DNA of 64,000 bases from Sulfurimonas sp. (GTDB lineage: Bacteria > Campylobacterota > Campylobacteria > Campylobacterales > Sulfurimonadaceae), in assembly GCF_019429335.1 (NCBI RefSeq), contig NZ_JAHYJB010000004.1, positions 1 through 64,000 on the forward strand, given 5' to 3'. The notes beneath the pieces were generated by a model. It ran no database searches, was not told where the DNA came from, and was given only the letters and a program-made list of their open reading frames with translations. This document shows, one piece after another, positions 1 through 7,718 of the stretch. Positions within the stretch are counted from its first letter, which is position 1, and every line of letters starts with the position of its first letter. The position numbers and the translations under genes were made by a program.

Positions 1-234
1 CCAAAAGCGCATCATAGAAAAATACACTCTACAAACCTAGTAGAGCGTTTCAACAAAGAGATAAAAAGAAGAACCAAAGTCGTAGGTGCTTTTCCAAATC
101 AAGGCTCCGTGCTGCGTCTGTTAGTCCTGCTTGCTGTAGACACAAACGCAAAATGGCTTGATAGAAAATATGTATCTTGGGAAGATTTGGAACAGTTAAA
201 TGAAGTTGATGATGAATTTACAGAAAATTTTTGA
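1..234 (+). CDS. IS256-family (mutator-type) transposase, C-terminal end
   Basis: The frame is open from the first base of the window and closes at TGA 232-234, giving the last 77 residues of a transposase whose start lies outside. The segment ERFNKEIKRRTKVVGAFP followed by LRLLVLLAV and KWLDRKYV is the conserved end of IS256/mutator DDE transposases; it contains the glutamate (LVER) that I take as the last member of the DDE triad. The stop codon sits only a few bases from the predicted element end at about base 241, as is common in compact IS elements. Whether the rest of the gene is intact cannot be judged from this window. Confidence 0.88.
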   Translation, partial: PKAHHRKIHSTNLVERFNKEIKRRTKVVGAFPNQGSVLRLLVLLAVDTNAKWLDRKYVSWEDLEQLNEVDDEFTENF

Positions 235-241
235 CGCTATC
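1..241 (+). mobile_element. Right end of an IS256-family insertion sequence
   Basis: The transposase end is followed at once by TTTTGACGCTATC, whose reverse complement GATAGCGTCAAAA has the look of an IS256-family terminal inverted repeat. The element boundary is therefore placed near base 241. Directly beyond it begins the coding sequence of a truncated DUF2156 gene on the other strand, so the element appears to have inserted into that gene. The left end and the target duplication lie outside the window, so the exact border is an inference. Confidence 0.6.
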
Positions 242-941
242 GAGAAAGCTCGTCGTAGTGTTTAAGCATCTGCTTTATTGCATGTCTCTCCTGGTGAATA
301 CCCTCCAAAAAGACCTCTGCCTCCTCTTTTGGCATGTATTTAACTCTGTCGGAGACCCACTTGTTAAAGAGGTGCATAATTTCCTCTTTATGTTTTACGC
401 TCTCTAACTGCTCGATAACATAGTCAGGATAAGACTTCATAAACTTGTTTATCTCTGTTCGCTTTGTATGGTAGCTGTTTCCGCGAAGCTCAATAAGGGC
501 ATTTGCTTCATAAACATAATCTACAAGTTTTTTCTCCACAAGATAATTCTCAAGCATCTGAAACATGCTCTCAGCCTCATCCGCAGACTGCACAAACTCT
601 TCAATCATAGAGGCCTGAACATAGTCAATACGTGAGTAGTACGGAGAAGAGTTGTTTGTATTCATAACCTCGAAGCATTTTATCATAGCATCCGTGACAT
701 TTTTTTTCTTTCCCAAAGGAGGCAGCAGCATGGTTAGCTCCCCGCCCGTCATGATAAAGAGACAGAAGCACTTATTTATAATTGCGTAAAATCCGCTACT
801 GTTTGCAAGCCAGATATAATTTGCGGCAAATGTGTAATCGCTCAAATCCACATCAAGCTTTGAGAGATACTTTTCCATAACAGGTTTTATAGCGATTGAA
901 AAACGTTTTAACTTCTGTTTATTGACTGTGAGGCTGCCCAT
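237..941 (-). pseudogene. DUF2156 (phosphatidylglycerol lysyltransferase C-terminal-like) protein, 3' end lost to IS insertion
   Basis: The 234-residue frame matches the N-terminal and central part of DUF2156 proteins, which have an acyltransferase (GNAT-like) fold and are usually about 290-300 residues long. Visible family features are the LLPPLG motif near residue 73 and the acidic, Lys-rich C-terminal half. The frame stops just after HYDEL, and its stop codon (237-239) lies inside the adjoining IS256 end, so the last 50-60 residues, including the acetyl-CoA-binding part expected there, are missing. The start at 941 is the only sensible ATG. A residual function cannot be excluded, but loss of the catalytic end makes it unlikely. 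Confidence 0.72.
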
Positions 942-1120
942 TTAAATCCTTTTTCATAGCAAATATTAGCGAAATAATACATCTTTTTTTTGCATTTGCA
1001 GCAGCGTTTTTTTACTCTTTTTAGAAGTCTATATTATAGTAATTTTTTTGCTATTTGCCTTTAATATTTCAAGCAGATAATTCGCGGCAAAAAGAGATAT
1101 AATTAAGGGTATTATAAGGC

Positions 1121-1126
1121 TATAAT
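1121..1126 (+). promoter_or_regulatory. Candidate -10 box for tRNA-Gln
   Basis: A perfect TATAAT lies 54 bases before the tRNA. A second TATAAT lies at 1098-1103. No convincing -35 box is visible, which is usual for sigma-70 promoters in Campylobacterota. The rest of the 942-1179 gap is T-rich and shows no gene. Confidence 0.35.
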
Positions 1127-1179
1127 ATTTATAATTCCAGCGGTTTTACAAAAAAAGAGTAAAACAGCCGTCATTTTAT

Positions 1180-1254
1180 TGGGGTGTCGCCAAGCGGTAA
1201 GGCACTGGTTTTTGGTACCAGCATTCAGGGGTTCGAATCCCTTCACCCCATCCA
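1180..1254 (+). tRNA. tRNA-Gln (anticodon TTG)
   Basis: The cloverleaf can be folded by eye. The acceptor TGGGGTG pairs with CACCCCA, the anticodon stem CTGGT pairs with ACCAG around a seven-base loop containing TTG, and the T-arm reads AGGGGTTCGAATCCCTT. The D-arm has the AAGCGGTAAGG core. CCA is encoded at 1252-1254. TTG reads CAA, hence glutamine. Confidence 0.96.
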
Positions 1255-1281
1255 CACATAATCCATGCAAAAAGATACTTA

Positions 1282-1377
1282 ATGGAAGACTTAGACTCAA
1301 CTGCTATAATCATTAGAACTCTCATTTTTATCGTAATCGCTGCCGTCTTTTACTTCGTATTAAAATCTAAAAAGTAA
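1282..1377 (+). CDS. Small single-pass membrane protein, 31 residues
   Basis: The frame starts MEDLDSTAIIIRTL, continues with one hydrophobic segment of about 19 residues (residues 9-27) and ends with a basic KSKK tail. This is the layout of a small membrane protein with its C-terminus in the cytoplasm. It starts 28 bases after the tRNA. The upstream sequence AAAGATACTTA gives only a weak ribosome-binding site. No family is recognised; the call rests on the amphipathic layout and could be chance. Confidence 0.35.
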   Translation: MEDLDSTAIIIRTLIFIVIAAVFYFVLKSKK

Positions 1378-1462
1378 CTACTTTCATATAAAAACACCGC
1401 ATTTTGACAACAAAATGACAATTTGTTGACATTCTTAATACAAAATTAACACTCCTTAGCTA

Positions 1463-1494
1463 AATTTTTAAAAATATATTTAATTTTAAAAATT
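1463..1494. promoter_or_regulatory. AT-rich inverted repeat before the TonB receptor gene
   Basis: AATTTTTAAAA (1463-1473) and TTTTAAAAATT (1484-1494) are perfect 11-base inverted repeats around a ten-base centre. They lie just upstream of the ribosome-binding site AAGGA of the receptor gene. It could be an operator, for example for an iron-responsive repressor, or an mRNA hairpin. In such AT-rich DNA it could also be fortuitous. Confidence 0.3.
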
Positions 1495-1504
1495 AAGGAA
1501 AGAT

Positions 1505-3598
1505 ATGAAAATAAAATATTCACTGGCAACTTTGCTGGCAATCTCATCCATTTATGCACAAGAAGTAACTCTTGATTCAATAAGCATAACAGCAACAAAA
1601 ATCTCAACTGCCACAAAAGACATCTCCCAGTCAATTGCAGTTATTGACGAAAAAACAATAGAAGACAAAAACATTTTAAACATACAAGAAGCGATAGAAA
1701 ATATCCCCGGTGTTAATGCCGAGTCCTCTACAAACTCTCCAAGTCCAAGACTTATCATAAGAGGTGCTGGACTAAAGGCAAGATACGGAGTCAGAGAGAT
1801 AATGGTCATTAAAGACGGCGTTCCTTTGACAGACCCCGACTCTTTTACAAGATTTGATTTTATAGATATGCAGGATGTTCTAAGCGTTGAGGTGCAAAAA
1901 GGACCCGGCTCAATAAATGCCGTAAATGCAACAGGCGGCGTTATCCAGCTTGTAACAAAGTCTGTTTTTCAAGAAGATAAAAACAGAATAAAAATCGGCA
2001 TAGGCGATGACGGGCAAAAAAATATAAACCTTAAAGTAAGAGAAAAGTTAAGCGAAAACGATTTTATCTCAGCGACTATAAGCAGAAGAGAGATTGAAAA
2101 CAGCTGGAGAGACAACAATGAGTTTGACTCTACTCAAGCAAGCATAAAATATGGTCATATCTTCCAAGACGACTCTATCATGGAGAGTGAATTTTCATAT
2201 ACAAAATCAAATATGAATATTCCAGGGTCTATGGATGCTGCAGAGTTTGAACTCTTTAAGAGCAGCGGAACGCAGCACGACACAAGCTACCAATGGCAGC
2301 ACAGTGCAAGAGACTCCAAGATATTTTCTATAAACACAAAGTATGAAAAAGAGGTCGGGGATTTAGTATATAAACCAAGAGTCTACTTCAACTCTTGGAA
2401 GCATTTCCATCCTGTGAGCGGAATAATAAACGAGAGTGACGACAACAAAGTCTACGGAACCGACTTGGAACTAAACTATAACCATAATCTTTTTGGAGAG
2501 AAGGCTGTTTTAGTAGCGGGTGTAACGCTAAAAGCAGATATAACAAAAGATGCTAAAAAATATAAATATGCAGATTATATAACTCTGCCCTCTTTTTCAT
2601 GGCCTTTTACGCCTTATATAAGTGAGACGCTCTCAAATAATAAAGGCGATTTGGCAGCTACTGAAGATAGTACGACAACGCTTTACGGCGCTTACCTTAT
2701 GGAGACATTCTCTCCCACAAAAGATATAACGCTAGACGTCAGCTCAAGGGTAGACAAACTCAGTTTTGACATAAGCGGAAACCAGATATCAGACTACAGC
2801 TACAGTACAAAAAATTATATTGCAGGAGTAGGTCTATATAATATTGACAAGTCTTACACTCTCTTTTCTGCAAAAGTGGGTGCTATTTATAAAGTAACCA
2901 ACAGTACAAATGCCTATATATCTGTTGCAACCGCGAATCAGGCTCCGACCACAAGCGAGCTCTCCGAGAACGAATCTCTGAATAAATCAACCAGTATAAA
3001 CTATGAAGTGGGAGTAAAGACAAGAACAGAGAGTACCTCTTATGATTTAGCGCTTTATGAAAATATTGTTGATGATGAGATTATTCAAATTAGAGATGCA
3101 AACGGAAACTCTATCTATGACAATGCAGGAAAAACAAAAAAGAGAGGCTTGGAGTTTAACGCTGTTTATGCCATAAATAAGCAAGTCGGAGCTGGCGGCT
3201 CTTACGCATACAGCGATTTTAAATTTGTAACATTCAACGAGTCGGTGGCAGGTTCTCTGGTTTCAAGAGACGGAAACTATCTGCCGTACATACCAAAGAA
3301 TCAGTACTCTCTGTTTGCGACACTCAACCTATCAAACGGTTTTAAATCGAGAATTACAACAAAAACGTGGGGAAGCTACTACATGGACAATGCAAATACG
3401 CAAAAGTATGAGGGGTACAAGTTTGTGACAGACCTGATGCTCGGCTATGAGCATAAAGCGCACAACATCCAGCTCAATATTAGAAACATCACAAACGAAT
3501 ACTATGCGATGGAAGCTCTAAAAGATGTCTACGGCAACGAATCATACAAAGCGGCTGCTCCTGTTAGCGGGATGCTTACATACAGCTACAAGTTTTAG
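1505..3598 (+). CDS. TonB-dependent outer-membrane receptor
   Basis: This is a 697-residue precursor with a signal peptide (basic MKIK start, hydrophobic core, cleavage after SSIYA near residue 18). A TonB-box-like EVTLDSISITATK follows, then a plug domain (about residues 38-155, with NIPGVN, IIRGAG and the VQKGPGS signature) and a 22-strand-type barrel ending in an aromatic residue (SYKF). Such receptors import iron complexes, cobalamin or other scarce ligands using TonB-ExbB-ExbD energy; the ligand cannot be read here. AAGGA six bases before ATG supports the start. The membrane ferredoxin gene eight bases downstream suggests that both handle one substrate, perhaps a metal chelate reduced after uptake. 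Confidence 0.9.
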   Translation: MKIKYSLATLLAISSIYAQEVTLDSISITATKISTATKDISQSIAVIDEKTIEDKNILNIQEAIENIPGVNAESSTNSPSPRLIIRGAGLKARYGVREIMVIKDGVPLTDPDSFTRFDFIDMQDVLSVEVQKGPGSINAVNATGGVIQLVTKSVFQEDKNRIKIGIGDDGQKNINLKVREKLSENDFISATISRREIENSWRDNNEFDSTQASIKYGHIFQDDSIMESEFSYTKSNMNIPGSMDAAEFELFKSSGTQHDTSYQWQHSARDSKIFSINTKYEKEVGDLVYKPRVYFNSWKHFHPVSGIINESDDNKVYGTDLELNYNHNLFGEKAVLVAGVTLKADITKDAKKYKYADYITLPSFSWPFTPYISETLSNNKGDLAATEDSTTTLYGAYLMETFSPTKDITLDVSSRVDKLSFDISGNQISDYSYSTKNYIAGVGLYNIDKSYTLFSAKVGAIYKVTNSTNAYISVATANQAPTTSELSENESLNKSTSINYEVGVKTRTESTSYDLALYENIVDDEIIQIRDANGNSIYDNAGKTKKRGLEFNAVYAINKQVGAGGSYAYSDFKFVTFNESVAGSLVSRDGNYLPYIPKNQYSLFATLNLSNGFKSRITTKTWGSYYMDNANTQKYEGYKFVTDLMLGYEHKAHNIQLNIRNITNEYYAMEALKDVYGNESYKAAAPVSGMLTYSYKF

Positions 3599-3606
3599 GA
3601 GACAGT

Positions 3607-5043
3607 ATGGTTGATTATCAAAAGAGAGATAAAAACGATATTTACAATATTCCGGTATTGAGATTTATATTTAAAAACAAAATCTTCATAAGAGCTCTGC
3701 AACTCTCTGTTTTAGCGCTCTTTGTCTACGCAATAGTGTTTGGGATCATATATCCCTCAAAAGAGGAGAATATTTTTACGACTGCTCTTTTTTGGTCGCT
3801 CTTTTGGCCGCTCTTTATTGTCATAACACTCTCAACTTTTGGCAGAATTTTTTGCGGTATCTGCCCGCACGGATTTATAGGAAAGTATATAACCAAATTC
3901 GGTCTTAAAAAGAAGATGCCAAAAGCTCTCGCAAACCCATTCATAGGCATATTTCTGCTTCTAATAGCTTTTTGGGCGGTTTATTATATATATCCAGCTG
4001 CTTATAAAACTCCTTTGGCAACGGCAATCTTTTTTATAGTGCTGACACTTATAGCCATTGTCTTTTTTTATATATATGACGACATGAGCTACTGCAAGTC
4101 AATATGCCCGATAGGCACGGTTATGCGCGGATTTTCCAAAATATCATTTACAAAGCTTGGGACTTACAGCGATGCATGCAAAAGCTGCACTACATTTGAG
4201 TGTGCGGACGCCTGCTCATACAATCTCAAACCTTTTACTTTTGACAAAAGAGCAAGCATGACAGACTGCACCTTGTGTATGGACTGCAGCGGTGCATGCG
4301 AAGCGGTTAGTTTTAAATTTGTAAAACCATCCGAATCGCTCTTTAAAAACTTTCAAATCAAAAAAGCGGAAGTTTGGGCATTTATACTCATAACTGCGGC
4401 TATTACGGTTACTATGTCGTTTCATCACGCGCTCGGAAGAGTGGCAATCGCAGATGAGTTTATCTGGTCAAAAATGGGACTCTTTTTAGAAGAAAAAATA
4501 GGTTTTGCAGGACTTGACTACGTAGGAATAAGCGCCCTTTTTCTTGCACTCTCAACTACTATCTTTTTGGCTTACTTCGGTATGTTTGTAGCTTCAAAAT
4601 TTTTAAAAGAGAATTTTAGCAAGGTATTTTACACTCTGGGGTATGCTTTTGCGCCTATATTTATTATAGGCGGTCTCTCTCATACGTATGAATTTTTCTT
4701 TCTTCACCACTACGGCGACATAGCAAACGGTTTTATGCAAGGTTTTTTTATCTCAGCAGATGAAGTAAAACCTCTCGCTGCCAGACAAGACTCTTGGCTT
4801 AAAATATTCAGCCTTATGAACTATATCGCGATAATATGGGCGTTTATCATAATGGCAAAAAGAGTGAATTTTTTCACCGCTTCTAAAGCGGCTAAAACTT
4901 TGGCTTTTGTATTTGCCTCTTTTCTTATCATCTTTTACTTATGGCTTAACGTTTACAAAGTCTACGCTTTTAAAACTTACGGTGCAAAAAAGTATTCTCA
5001 TACCCACGCAGTTAAAACAGATAAACAGCTTGGTCAGAGATGA
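3607..5043 (+). CDS. Membrane polyferredoxin (NapH/NosR/CcoG-like 4Fe-4S protein)
   Basis: This 478-residue protein has several membrane helices in its N-terminal 160 residues and again in the last 230. Between and within these are cysteine motifs: C83GIC86P, C163KSIC167P, CKSCTTFECADAC near residue 191 and CTLCMDCSGAC near residue 220. CxxCP pairs on helices plus two soluble 4Fe-4S clusters are typical of the NapH/NosR/CcoG group, which passes electrons from the quinone pool or cytoplasm across the membrane. It follows the TonB receptor by eight bases, so it is probably co-transcribed. I infer a reductase for the imported metal complex; copper or nitrous-oxide-type maturation roles are alternatives. 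Confidence 0.78.
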   Translation: MVDYQKRDKNDIYNIPVLRFIFKNKIFIRALQLSVLALFVYAIVFGIIYPSKEENIFTTALFWSLFWPLFIVITLSTFGRIFCGICPHGFIGKYITKFGLKKKMPKALANPFIGIFLLLIAFWAVYYIYPAAYKTPLATAIFFIVLTLIAIVFFYIYDDMSYCKSICPIGTVMRGFSKISFTKLGTYSDACKSCTTFECADACSYNLKPFTFDKRASMTDCTLCMDCSGACEAVSFKFVKPSESLFKNFQIKKAEVWAFILITAAITVTMSFHHALGRVAIADEFIWSKMGLFLEEKIGFAGLDYVGISALFLALSTTIFLAYFGMFVASKFLKENFSKVFYTLGYAFAPIFIIGGLSHTYEFFFLHHYGDIANGFMQGFFISADEVKPLAARQDSWLKIFSLMNYIAIIWAFIIMAKRVNFFTASKAAKTLAFVFASFLIIFYLWLNVYKVYAFKTYGAKKYSHTHAVKTDKQLGQR

Positions 5044-5071
5044 AGCGCTAAGGCTCGCAGAGAGTGCAAAG

Positions 5072-5620
5072 TTACATCGTGTGTTCAAACAGAATTTTAA
5101 CGCCGATGCCTATAAGAACGGTGCCGCCGAGCATTTCTGCTTTGCTCTGGATGTATCCGCCGCCTCTTGAGCCAACAAATACTCCGATATAGCTAAATAT
5201 GTAAGCAACAAGCCCTATGATTGCCATAGAGACAAAAGGGTTTAAATCAAGCAGATTTAGCGTAAAGCCTGCCGCCATGGCATCTATGCTTGTGGCAATA
5301 GCAAGCAGCAGAAGCACTCTGTTTGTGATGCTTGCTATCTCGTCTTCAGTGTTTTCGCCAAAACTCTCATAAAGCATTTTACCGCCGATTGCACTTAGAA
5401 GCAAAAATGCCACCCAGTGGTCTACGGACTCTATAATAGTACCAAGACCGACACTCGCAAGATATCCAAAAAGAGGCATAAGCCCCTGAAAAAGACCAAA
5501 CAAAAGAGCGACTTTTAAAGCCAGTACTTTGCTAAATTCTCTATTTTTCACGCCAAGCCCGATTGAGACGGCAAAAGCATCCATGCTGAGTGCAAAAGCA
5601 AGTAAAAAAACTTCTAACAT
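5072..5620 (-). CDS. mntP: Manganese efflux pump MntP
   Basis: A 182-residue inner-membrane protein of about six helices. The N-terminus (LLAFALSMDAFAVSIGLG) and the internally repeated counterpart (IATSIDAMAAGFTLNLL) carry the paired aspartates typical of MntP (DUF204). The family exports Mn(II). Length and motifs are normal. It converges on the polyferredoxin gene and is followed upstream by a DUF350 gene on the same strand 21 bases away. No yybP-ykoY-type manganese riboswitch is visible before it. Confidence 0.92.
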   Translation of the reverse strand: MLEVFLLAFALSMDAFAVSIGLGVKNREFSKVLALKVALLFGLFQGLMPLFGYLASVGLGTIIESVDHWVAFLLLSAIGGKMLYESFGENTEDEIASITNRVLLLLAIATSIDAMAAGFTLNLLDLNPFVSMAIIGLVAYIFSYIGVFVGSRGGGYIQSKAEMLGGTVLIGIGVKILFEHTM

Positions 5621-5641
5621 GTTATTTCCTATTTAGCGCTT

Positions 5642-6043
5642 TTAGTAGCTCATTGAACCTGCGTTTAGAAGCCCGATGGAGACAGATAAAAATGCCATAA
5701 GCAAGCCAACTGGAACAACACCCTCGCTTATCTGCTCTTGAAGAGAAAACTTGTTAGGGATTCTTGTAAATACCAAAGCAAAAGTAAGCTGAATAAACAT
5801 AGCAACGCTTCCCCAGATTAAAAAATCTCCATAAGAAACTGAACTCACCAACGCACTGTAAAGCGGGATTGAAAAGCCTATAATAGCACCGCCAAACGTT
5901 AAAGATGCAGCCATATTGTTCTCATGAAAAATGAGCTTGTAGTCATCATATGGGGTAACTATGGCGTAAAGATACAAAAAAAGACCTACCAATACAACGG
6001 CTGTTATAAAAAACAGACCAAAAGCTAAAAACGATTCTACCAT
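5642..6043 (-). CDS. DUF350 family membrane protein
   Basis: A 133-residue protein with four predicted helices arranged as two DUF350-like halves. The signature region ENNMAASLTFGGAIIGFSIPLYSAL (residues about 42-66) is typical. The molecular function of the family is not established. It is the first gene of a likely two-gene unit with mntP (21-base gap). Confidence 0.8.
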   Translation of the reverse strand: MVESFLAFGLFFITAVVLVGLFLYLYAIVTPYDDYKLIFHENNMAASLTFGGAIIGFSIPLYSALVSSVSYGDFLIWGSVAMFIQLTFALVFTRIPNKFSLQEQISEGVVPVGLLMAFLSVSIGLLNAGSMSY

Positions 6044-6132
6044 GCGAACTCCGGTTCATTAAATTTTAAAAATGAATAATAGCGAAACAAAGCCAATTTA
6101 AATAACAATTGAATTTTAAAAAATATTTTCTG

Positions 6133-6504
6133 CTACGTCACGCTCTGCAAACCAAACTCTACTTTAAAGTAAGTCGCTTTTACCTCGGGAACTATGTTGT
6201 TTTTTACTTTGTTTAAATCTACAATCCTATATCTTTGAAGTGTTTTTAGCGTTCTTGATAGATTTGACTTTGCTCTTCCGCTCAACTCTTCAAGTTCTCT
6301 AAGTGATTGAGGATTGTTAAGCAAAATGATTCTAAGCAGCTCTTGATTTTCGTTTGAAAGAATTTGAGCCATTGATTTTAAAGATTCAAACCAGATTTTA
6401 GGCTCATCTTTTTTTGGGATGTACTCACCTTTTGCGATTGCTATCGTTCTTTTTTTATACTGCTTTAAAGGCATTATGCCTACTCTTAAAGTCTCTAGTT
6501 TCAT
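6133..6504 (-). CDS. tumA: TumA-type antitoxin, HVO_A0114-like winged-helix DNA-binding protein
   Basis: A 123-residue protein whose C-terminal half (about residues 45-110) is a MarR-like winged helix. The segment LRELEELSGRAKSNLSRTLKTL is the expected recognition helix region. This protein family commonly sits immediately downstream of a DUF6516 (TumE) toxin, as here, with a 12-base gap. The predicted role is to neutralise the toxin and repress the operon, probably through the palindrome at 6865-6883. The family call is from memory; pairing and gene order support it. Confidence 0.75.
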   Translation of the reverse strand: MKLETLRVGIMPLKQYKKRTIAIAKGEYIPKKDEPKIWFESLKSMAQILSNENQELLRIILLNNPQSLRELEELSGRAKSNLSRTLKTLQRYRIVDLNKVKNNIVPEVKATYFKVEFGLQSVT

Positions 6505-6516
6505 TTTTTTATCCTT

Positions 6517-6852
6517 TTAATTATTCGCTATATAGTAATCCACACTATTCCAAAAATCTTCTACAAGTTGCGCACAAAACTCAAACTTATAAGGTACGAT
6601 ATCCATTTTCTTATGTACATGGTCTAATGTCTCTTTTCTAGCCGCATACTTCTTAGAAGACTTAAAACTATGTGCATTATCATAAACGACCACTCTATGG
6701 TTTCTTTTGTCATGCAAAGTTAAAGAGTACTTAACTCCATGAGCAATAGCTTTGCTATTTTGAACTTTTTTTGCCTCAAACTTTACCCAGTAACCACTAT
6801 CCAAAGGATAAACTTCGCCATCAAGATTTAGTAAAAACTCTAAATCATTCAT
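6517..6852 (-). CDS. tumE: TumE-type toxin (DUF6516)
   Basis: A 111-residue protein beginning MNDLEFLLNLDGEVYPLDSG, with a central GVKYSLTLHDKRNHRVVVYDNAHSF segment and a C-terminal DFWNSVDYYI tail. This matches the compact DUF6516/TumE toxin family, in which the toxin gene precedes the antitoxin gene. The mode of toxicity is not established to my knowledge. It is the first gene of the pair; a perfect palindrome lies 13 bases upstream of its start codon, suggesting autoregulation. Length is normal and no disabling mutation is visible, so the module looks active. Confidence 0.74.
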   Translation of the reverse strand: MNDLEFLLNLDGEVYPLDSGYWVKFEAKKVQNSKAIAHGVKYSLTLHDKRNHRVVVYDNAHSFKSSKKYAARKETLDHVHKKMDIVPYKFEFCAQLVEDFWNSVDYYIANN

Positions 6853-6864
6853 AATGCTTCCTAT

Positions 6865-6883
6865 GTTATCATCAAATGATAAC
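6865..6883. promoter_or_regulatory. Perfect palindrome, probable operator of the tumE-tumA operon
   Basis: GTTATCA and TGATAAC flank the five-base centre TCAAA. The site is immediately upstream of the toxin start, where an antitoxin-repressor would bind. Binding is inferred from position and symmetry only. Confidence 0.5.
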
Positions 6884-6983
6884 TAAATTATTTTTATAAC
6901 AATGTTAAATATTTTAAATAGTAGCGATTTTAATTTTAGATGTATAAAAATATGACAGATTGAAATGTTTGTATATGGTATTA

Positions 6984-7066
6984 CTCGCTCCCATGCTCCT
7001 GCGTAGGAGTGTGTATTTCAGGTTATTGTTAGAGTATGTATTCCCATCGGAGACCATTGGAACGAG
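6984..7066. repeat. Dispersed palindromic repeat of the CTCGTTCC...GGAACGAG type
   Basis: The unit opens CTCGCTCCCATGCTCCTGCG and closes ATCGGAGACCATTGGAACGAG. The two arms are imperfect reverse complements and could fold into one long hairpin. Closely similar repeats with CGTTCCCA(C/T)GCTC...GGGAACGAG arms occur between genes in many bacteria. It lies in the gap between tumE and the HIT gene. Mobility and function are unknown. Confidence 0.5.
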
Positions 7067-7071
7067 AAAAG

Positions 7072-7098
7072 AAAAGTGGAGATTCATTCACAGGGGTT
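7072..7098 (-). repeat. Single copy of the GTGGAGATTCATTCAC repeat
   Basis: AAAGTGGAGATTCATTCAC followed by AGGGG is the reverse complement, with one mismatch in the shared part, of the repeat core GTGAATGAATCTCCACTTT in the array at 17181-17480. The copy here stops within the HIT gene's downstream region and lacks the TGTAATT arm. It is therefore a partial copy of a dispersed element. Confidence 0.6.
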
Positions 7099-7103
7099 AA
7101 AAA

Positions 7104-7598
7104 CTACCCGATATATTCGGGAATCAAACTCTTAATTTTTTGATATATCTTCATAAAGTCGGTAGAGTAAACCCTGCTCTGCGCAACGGATGTCATAAAG
7201 TTTGTATCTCTCTTCCAGCGCGGGACGATATGAAAGTGTACATGCTCCGCAATACCTGCTCCTGCGTCTTTTCCAAGATTCATGCCGATATTTACTCCGT
7301 GAGCGCCGAAGCCCTCTTTTAAAAGTCTCACGCTTTTTTGCGCCAAATCGCTCATGTGAAGCCAAGTCTGGCTCGGCAACTCTTCTAGTTTGTCGGTATG
7401 AAGATGGGGAATAATCATAAAGTGCCCAGGAGTGTACGGATAGCGGTTCATAACTATAAAACAGTGCTCGTCTCTGTAAAGTACATGCAACTCTTTATCC
7501 TCTTTCTCATTAGAGCTTATGTGACAAAAAACACACCCTTCTATCTTCTTGTTTGTCACGTACTTATCACGCCACGGCGCATATAAAATATCATTCAT
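7104..7598 (-). CDS. HIT family nucleotide hydrolase/transferase
   Basis: A 164-residue protein with the histidine triad AEHVHFHIVPRW (about residue 117), the catalytic motif HxHxH of nucleotide hydrolases and AP4A phosphorylase-like HIT enzymes. Upstream residues C23xxC26 and a later histidine could bind zinc, as in galactose-1-phosphate-uridylyltransferase-like and AP4A-type HIT proteins. The natural substrate is not predictable. It is separated from the TRAP genes by a hairpin and appears to be its own unit. Confidence 0.9.
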   Translation of the reverse strand: MNDILYAPWRDKYVTNKKIEGCVFCHISSNEKEDKELHVLYRDEHCFIVMNRYPYTPGHFMIIPHLHTDKLEELPSQTWLHMSDLAQKSVRLLKEGFGAHGVNIGMNLGKDAGAGIAEHVHFHIVPRWKRDTNFMTSVAQSRVYSTDFMKIYQKIKSLIPEYIG

Positions 7599-7690
7599 AT
7601 TTAATCCCTTTTGTTCAAATATCTGCCTCGAATGAGGCTGCTTTAGTGCCTTAGCGGTTTATTTTCTTTGGTTGAGGTCTAGCGTAGCAA

Positions 7691-7709
7691 AGAGGAATTT
7701 ACTTCCTCT
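7691..7709 (-). terminator. Hairpin after the TRAP permease genes
   Basis: AGAGGAA and TTCCTCT form a perfect seven-base stem around TTTAC, nine bases beyond the dctM stop. There is no strong T-run, so a terminator is probable but not certain. Confidence 0.4.
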
Positions 7710-7718
7710 GCGTTAAAA

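Noticed and set aside
1112-1300. Minus-strand frame covering the tRNA
   Set aside because: It overlaps a clear tRNA-Gln and has no family resemblance.
7104-7598. Other long frames over the HIT gene on both strands
   Set aside because: They lack domain motifs; the HIT triad fixes the real frame.
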